64,000 nucleotides of DNA from Rhodamnia argentea (lineage: Eukaryota; Streptophyta; Magnoliopsida; Myrtales; Myrtaceae): assembly GCF_020921035.1 (NCBI RefSeq), contig NC_063153.1, positions 7,502,001 through 7,566,000 on the forward strand, written 5' to 3'. Below the pieces are notes generated by a model. The model was given only the letters and a program-made list of their open reading frames with translations. It was not told the origin of the DNA and did no database searches. The position numbers and the translations under genes were made by a program. Of this stretch, positions 59,670 through 64,000 are shown piece by piece; the first letter of the stretch is position 1, and each line of letters starts with the position of its first letter.

Positions 59670-61106
59670 TCACACAATCAGCAATGAGATTTGCCCCCAC
59701 ATTTTTATTTGATAGTGTGCCCCCGAAATTTATTGAACATTAATTGCACGAATGGGCCTATCATCATTGAAGCTTGACGTGTCATTTTCAAACGCTTTCT
59801 CATCAAGCCAAGAGTTATGCTCTGAGACATGACGTGAAAATATTAGAAAAACAAACATTGTTAATTTGATGCCTGCTTTTGGAAAAGATTTTCTTATTAT
59901 CTACATTTTATGTTTCAAAATGAGGAAGCATGAGGAAGCCCAGCCTTCAGAATTCTCCTTGGATTGTATTCTCTTTCAATGATAGGATATCATCACAGGA
60001 TTAGTTTGGTATACTTCAACATGCCTTGAAAATGGAAATAAACTTGTAATTTCATTGAATAGGAGCAAATGAATTTCATTATTGGAGTAAGAAATGTGAA
60101 CAATCTGTTGAAGAATCATCTCATAAAATATTTTGACGATTTTCAAACTATTCTCGATATTTGTTTTACCTTGTTAAGTGCAGATGTGCTGTTTATGTGA
60201 CTAAGGATCATGTGATGGCTATCGGGTAAAGATTGCGTGACGTCTGAAGTGGTTTAATGAAAACATCACCTGAGGACCAAAATACCTAGTGACTGATGAT
60301 ATCTATTATCGGAGCTTGAAAGATCAGGTCGGCAGAGTTGTCTGAAGTTCAAACATCATTGATGTTTCTTGAAGAAAGAAGAAAATAGCCACTGGTTGAT
60401 GGGAAAGCACAACAAAATTATTCTGAGTCTTCTCAAGAATAATATTCTATGCCTAGCAAAAGTTATCGATATGGAATAGCAGCTATGCACCTATTTTTGG
60501 AAAGTCCGTTCTGGTTCAGAAATAGTAGCTGTATGGGCAGCTCCCGTACGGAAACATCATGTCCAATCTCTTTGATGGCTCTTTGCTTCTCCAAGGCTTC
60601 CTCCAACGGTAACGTTGCTGTTGCGTACAAGAAGAGAAGGTCACGAAGGTCAAAACAAAGAAGTGCAAGTACAAAAAATCCAAACCTCAGTCAAGCTGTG
60701 TGCTAGTTAAAAGATCTTGTGATCTATTTATGCTTTGTAATCTTGCAAGAGTCAAGTGCACATTCCTGAGTATTGTGGTTGGATCCAGACAGGGAGATAT
60801 ATCATCTAAAAGATCAGGACATACAATTTGTAACTTGTAAGGCAATTTACTAGTGCATTCCAGCCAAGTTGTGGTTGTTAGTTGTATAGAGTCGACGTAG
60901 GCTTTGCATATAAGCGGAACCACTATATATCTTGTGTGCTTTGCATATTTCTTGATCTTTACTTGATTTTGCAAACGTTCAGATATTGTTTCGTAAAACA
61001 TCTGCTCACCCGATTTTTTCACTTCACCTTTTATTTTCTACATAAACTGAAAAAGTTTCAAAACAACATGTTCACCCCCTCTAGGTTGCATTATTGGCAC
61101 CCAACA
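59670..61106 (+). mobile_element. Copia-type LTR, right end preserved
   Basis: The right end reads TTCACCCCCTCTAGGTTGC, then GGCACCCAACA at 61106, followed by a tRNA-primer-like TTAGTATCAGAGA. This is the usual 3' end of a plant copia (SIRE-like) LTR and its primer site. A TATA-like CTATATATC lies near 60923. The left end is not located: it may be inside this stretch or to the left of the copia element that is inserted beside it. No coding region follows beyond about 61150. An arginine/serine-rich open frame at 60449-60706 shows no family match and is not called a gene. Confidence 0.6.
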
Positions 61107-61107
61107 A

Positions 61108-61120
61108 TTAGTATCAGAGA
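61108..61120 (+). other. Copia primer-binding site (degenerate)
   Basis: TTAGTATCAGAGA directly after the LTR end CCCAACA; one mismatch to the TGGTATCAGAG core. Confidence 0.6.
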
Positions 61121-61124
61121 TCTG

Positions 61125-61835
61125 TTACTTGTTATTTAAAGTGTGTTTCTTCATAGGATAAAGATCCTCTCTAATTGCTGACTATGTGAGGCACACACGA
61201 GATTTCTTTCTTGCTTTTGTTTTTCCTCTTCTCATCGATACTTGCTCCAATAACGCTTTACTTTCCAATTGATTCTTGACCGAGAATTCGATGTTTCCTA
61301 CTTCAAATATTTGTTGACAACTCATTCCATTCAGTGGGTGAAAAGCTTGTGTTATATTTGTCTTTTAAGGAATACAAAAACTGAAACCAAAATAGAATCA
61401 GTTAGTCCCAGGTTGACTCTAAAACCGGACCGGCCATCGGTCCCAGCCTCAACAGGGTCAATACCCGGTCCCAAAAAATCGGTGACCAAGACTGTGCAGG
61501 TTGGTGCCTGGGTTAGGTGCTGAGTTGGCTCAATTTGGACCATGCGCACCCCTAGCCACACATTTATTTAGTTAGATTAGATTAGATTAGACTCAGTTAT
61601 TTTGTAATGTGAAGGACGTGGATATCCATCTTTACAACTGAACGGGAAAAAACTAAAAAAAAAAAAATGTTAGGATGATTGTTCGAAAGGAGATGGTGAA
61701 ATAAAGAAATGGTAAGGGAAAATAACAATGAAAAAAATAAGGCATAGTGAGCTACGTGTGAAACGAAGAGTGTCAAGTGTCAACCACACATAGCTCTAAG
61801 CTCACCCCCTTAAAGCACCAAAATACTTCTTAGAT
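61125..61835. other. Intergenic DNA with a hAT-like fragment and TNL 3' flank
   Basis: 61400-61560 contains CCGGACCGGCCATCGGTCCC-like words and ends GCGCACCCCTA, resembling the hAT-like MITEs elsewhere in the window. From about 61565 the sequence (GATTAGATTAGACTCAGTTA, GCACCAAAATACTTC) matches the 3' flank of TNL remnant B and belongs to the TNL duplication. Confidence 0.5.
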
Positions 61836-61837
61836 AA

Positions 61838-64000
61838 TTACAGGAGATAGCCATTGGCCCGTTTCCAACATATTATGCAATCCGGGGAATCGTATGGAGA
61901 TTCGGGTAACATTGGGCACATATGAACATGGGGCTGACATGTGCTTGGGACACTGGGTAAATCTAGCAGTGATTCGCACTCAAAGAGGTAAAATATCCGC
62001 AACTCACGCAGTTTTGATAGATCAGGTAACCATTCTATGGAGTTGCATTGCACAATGACTAGCTCCTCCAGCGATTCCAATTCTGCCAAACCTTGAATCA
62101 CAATCAGCTCCGAGCAAAACCACACTTGAAGCTTCTGAAGCTTCCTTGAGCTTGATAGACGCGACAGACTCACCAGCGATTCGCAATGTTCCACCCTCAA
62201 AGATTGGAGATTCTCTAGCTGTTTAAAGTCGATGTCTCTCCACGAACACCTAGTGAGTGTCAGATCGGTCAAGTATCGCAATTTGGAGTGGAGCGGTTGT
62301 TCTATCTGTGGCTTGACATCTTTCAGATTCAAAGCACGGAGACTGCAAGGGAGCCTCGTAAGAAATTGAGGATCATCACAAGACATGCTAAGTAACCGAA
62401 GCTTCGGAGGCCATCTGGTATCTTCACTTTGATTCCACTCCTCCATTTCTAGTGCCTCCCCCGTCCCTGCGATATTTCTGCAGCCATCGTATACCAAACG
62501 TTCAAGATTCTCCAGCTTTCCTATGGCCTTCGGTAGCTCCGTTATCATAGTATTAGCCAGATTTAAGTACTCAAGCCTCTTAAGGTATTCAGTAGAAGCA
62601 GGCAATTGGCTAATCTTTGTATCCCGCAAGAATAACACCAGCAATGATTCTAGCCCTCCAATGGAATTTGGTAGCTCGCTTATCTGAGTGAATGACAGCT
62701 TCATTTTCTCCAACTTTTTGAGATCTCCTATAGAATCAGGTAACGCTATGATTCCCGTGTGGATCAAATCCAATTCGAGCAAAGATCTCAAACTCCCAAT
62801 GCAGTCCGGAAGCTTTTCAAGCGAATGACAACCCCTTAAAGACAAGTGCGTCAAGCCCGCCATCTCTCCAATGGACGGATGAAGCTCTTGTATACACTGC
62901 CCCTCTAGCTTTAGACTTGATAGATACTTTAGACAGCATATCGTAGAGGGCACTGGGAACAGGTGAAAAGGAACGCTTGCGGGTAGCAGTGACAGTCGAA
63001 CTTGGGCTGGAATTATTTCCAAGCGCTTTAGGCGCTCTAGCTTATGGATAGAGTCACCAAATTGTAGCGACTTTGGACGATGTTCATCGAAAACCAGTAT
63101 CTTCAAATTCAAGCACGTTGACAAATCAGGAGTTGTCGAGAGATGGCATCTCACGAGATATATAACTTTCAAGTCATTGTTCGCCTGCGAAACAAATTAG
63201 AATTAGGAAAGTAAGGCAACGCAAAATGGCAACAAATGATAAATGTGTCCGAAACCATACTAAGCATGGGCTCCATCCATTCCAATTCTCCGGAATATCG
63301 CTGTCCAAAAGCTTGAGCACGATTAAGTTCCATAAACATAGATTGACTGCTTGCAAGTTTGAAGGGCAACGGCGCCAAGAGAGCCATGCTAAACTTGAGA
63401 GAAGATTCTTAAAATCTCCTACCAAGTTCCCTCCCTCTAATTCCAACAACCTTAAGCTAGGCAGACTTGAAAACGCTTCACTTGTAAAGTCGTGCTCTTG
63501 AGAAAGTCCAGTTAGATTGAGTGCTATGATGAAATCTGTTCCCTGACGACATGAAATTACATAAGTGAACTTTGTACGCTGAAAAAAACAGAGGATTGCA
63601 GTCCGTTAGTAAATATTGCATAGACCTGCTCTATAAGTAAAACATTCTAATTGCTTTTGCTATCAGATTTTAAATCCTACTAATATCTTTCACAAGATAT
63701 AAATGATTGTATTTCCTTCATTTCACTCAATTTAAACAAATATAGTTTTTTGTGACCCGCAACATAGACAAAAGAACAAATCTAAGAACGTATTATATAC
63801 TTGAGCTGATGTTTCCTTGATCAAGAAGTAGCTGTGGATAAACTTTACCTTTCTAGTCTGCACCACATCAAACGCAATCTTGGGATACCATAGTCTACTA
63901 CGCTTCCAAGGAAATCTAAAGTCTTCTTGTTGAACAATTTCTCTCCCAACATCTCTGAGCATATCATGCATCAACAGTCTATCAAAATCATCAACCTTTA
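61838..64000 (-). CDS. TIR-NBS-LRR resistance protein (copy D), 5' part beyond the window
   Basis: Intracellular immune receptor of the TNL class. Visible exons: the 3' end of the NB-ARC exon (64000-63849, LLMHDMLRDVGREIV with intact MHD), 63542-63261 (282 bases, same length as in copy C) and 63184-61838 (LRR exon, 449 codons with stop). Splice sites match copy C, including a 76-base intron before the LRR exon. LRRs run from KVIYLVRCHLSTTPDLS through LPDSIGDLKKLEKM, LPNSIGGLESL and LPKAIGKLENL. The post-LRR domain is read through without a stop (WPPKLRLLSMSCDDP), unlike copy C. Compared with copy C it lacks about 75 residues (roughly two to three LRR units) after CRNIAG and has a shorter C-terminus. 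No lesion is visible in this part; P-loop and TIR lie outside the window. Confidence 0.9.

Noticed and set aside
1..64000. CRISPR arrays, bacterial operons, riboswitches, tRNA or rRNA genes
   Set aside because: Gene structure is eukaryotic throughout; no regularly spaced short repeats, cloverleaf or rRNA sequence was recognised by eye. A tRNAscan-type search would be needed to exclude tRNAs fully.

Overview
This window looks like nuclear DNA from a woody eudicot. It is AT-rich, has spliced genes with canonical plant splice sites, and carries many retrotransposon and MITE relics. TIR-NBS-LRR (TNL) resistance genes argue against a monocot. A TNL cluster together with a TPS-a sesquiterpene synthase and a sulfotransferase would suit Eucalyptus/Myrtaceae, but that assignment is inference and no species is proven by the sequence.

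Layout: 25-4524 (-) is a complete five-exon group I WRKY gene (WRKY32 type). 6912-7442 (-) is a GC-rich, intronless PsbQ-like lumenal protein gene. 8935-9790 is a copia solo LTR. 11.5-11.9 kb holds a ~118-bp tandem repeat. 12346-13335 (+) is a cytosolic sulfotransferase. From 15 kb to 34.8 kb, three TNL copies lie on the minus strand: a decayed one (15.1-17.8 kb, cut by a MITE), a second decayed one (22.5-28.1 kb, split by a 3.35-kb long-LTR insertion with a perfect 5-bp target duplication), and a nearly intact four-exon gene (30.7-34.8 kb) with one in-frame TGA after the LRRs. An F-box relic lies between the first two. A fourth TNL copy starts at 61.8 kb and runs off the right edge.

35.2-37.9 kb is a degraded Ty1/copia element. 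38352-49251 is a tandem duplication of a ~5.45-kb unit with CATT microhomology at all three boundaries. Each unit carries the promoter and first two exons of a terpene synthase. The left copy is a dead fragment. The right copy continues into a complete seven-exon, 555-residue TPS-a gene (48450-51384). Downstream are a MULE-like MITE (52.3-53.0 kb), an unclassified repeat-like stretch, a copia deletion derivative with intact LTRs, PBS, PPT and TSD (55674-59664), and a truncated copia LTR with its PBS (ending at 61106).

The genes do not form one pathway. The region is a birth-and-death defence neighbourhood in which TNL receptors and a terpene synthase have been duplicated, truncated and interrupted by transposons. 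The WRKY factor, PsbQ-like protein and sulfotransferase are single genes at the quieter left end.
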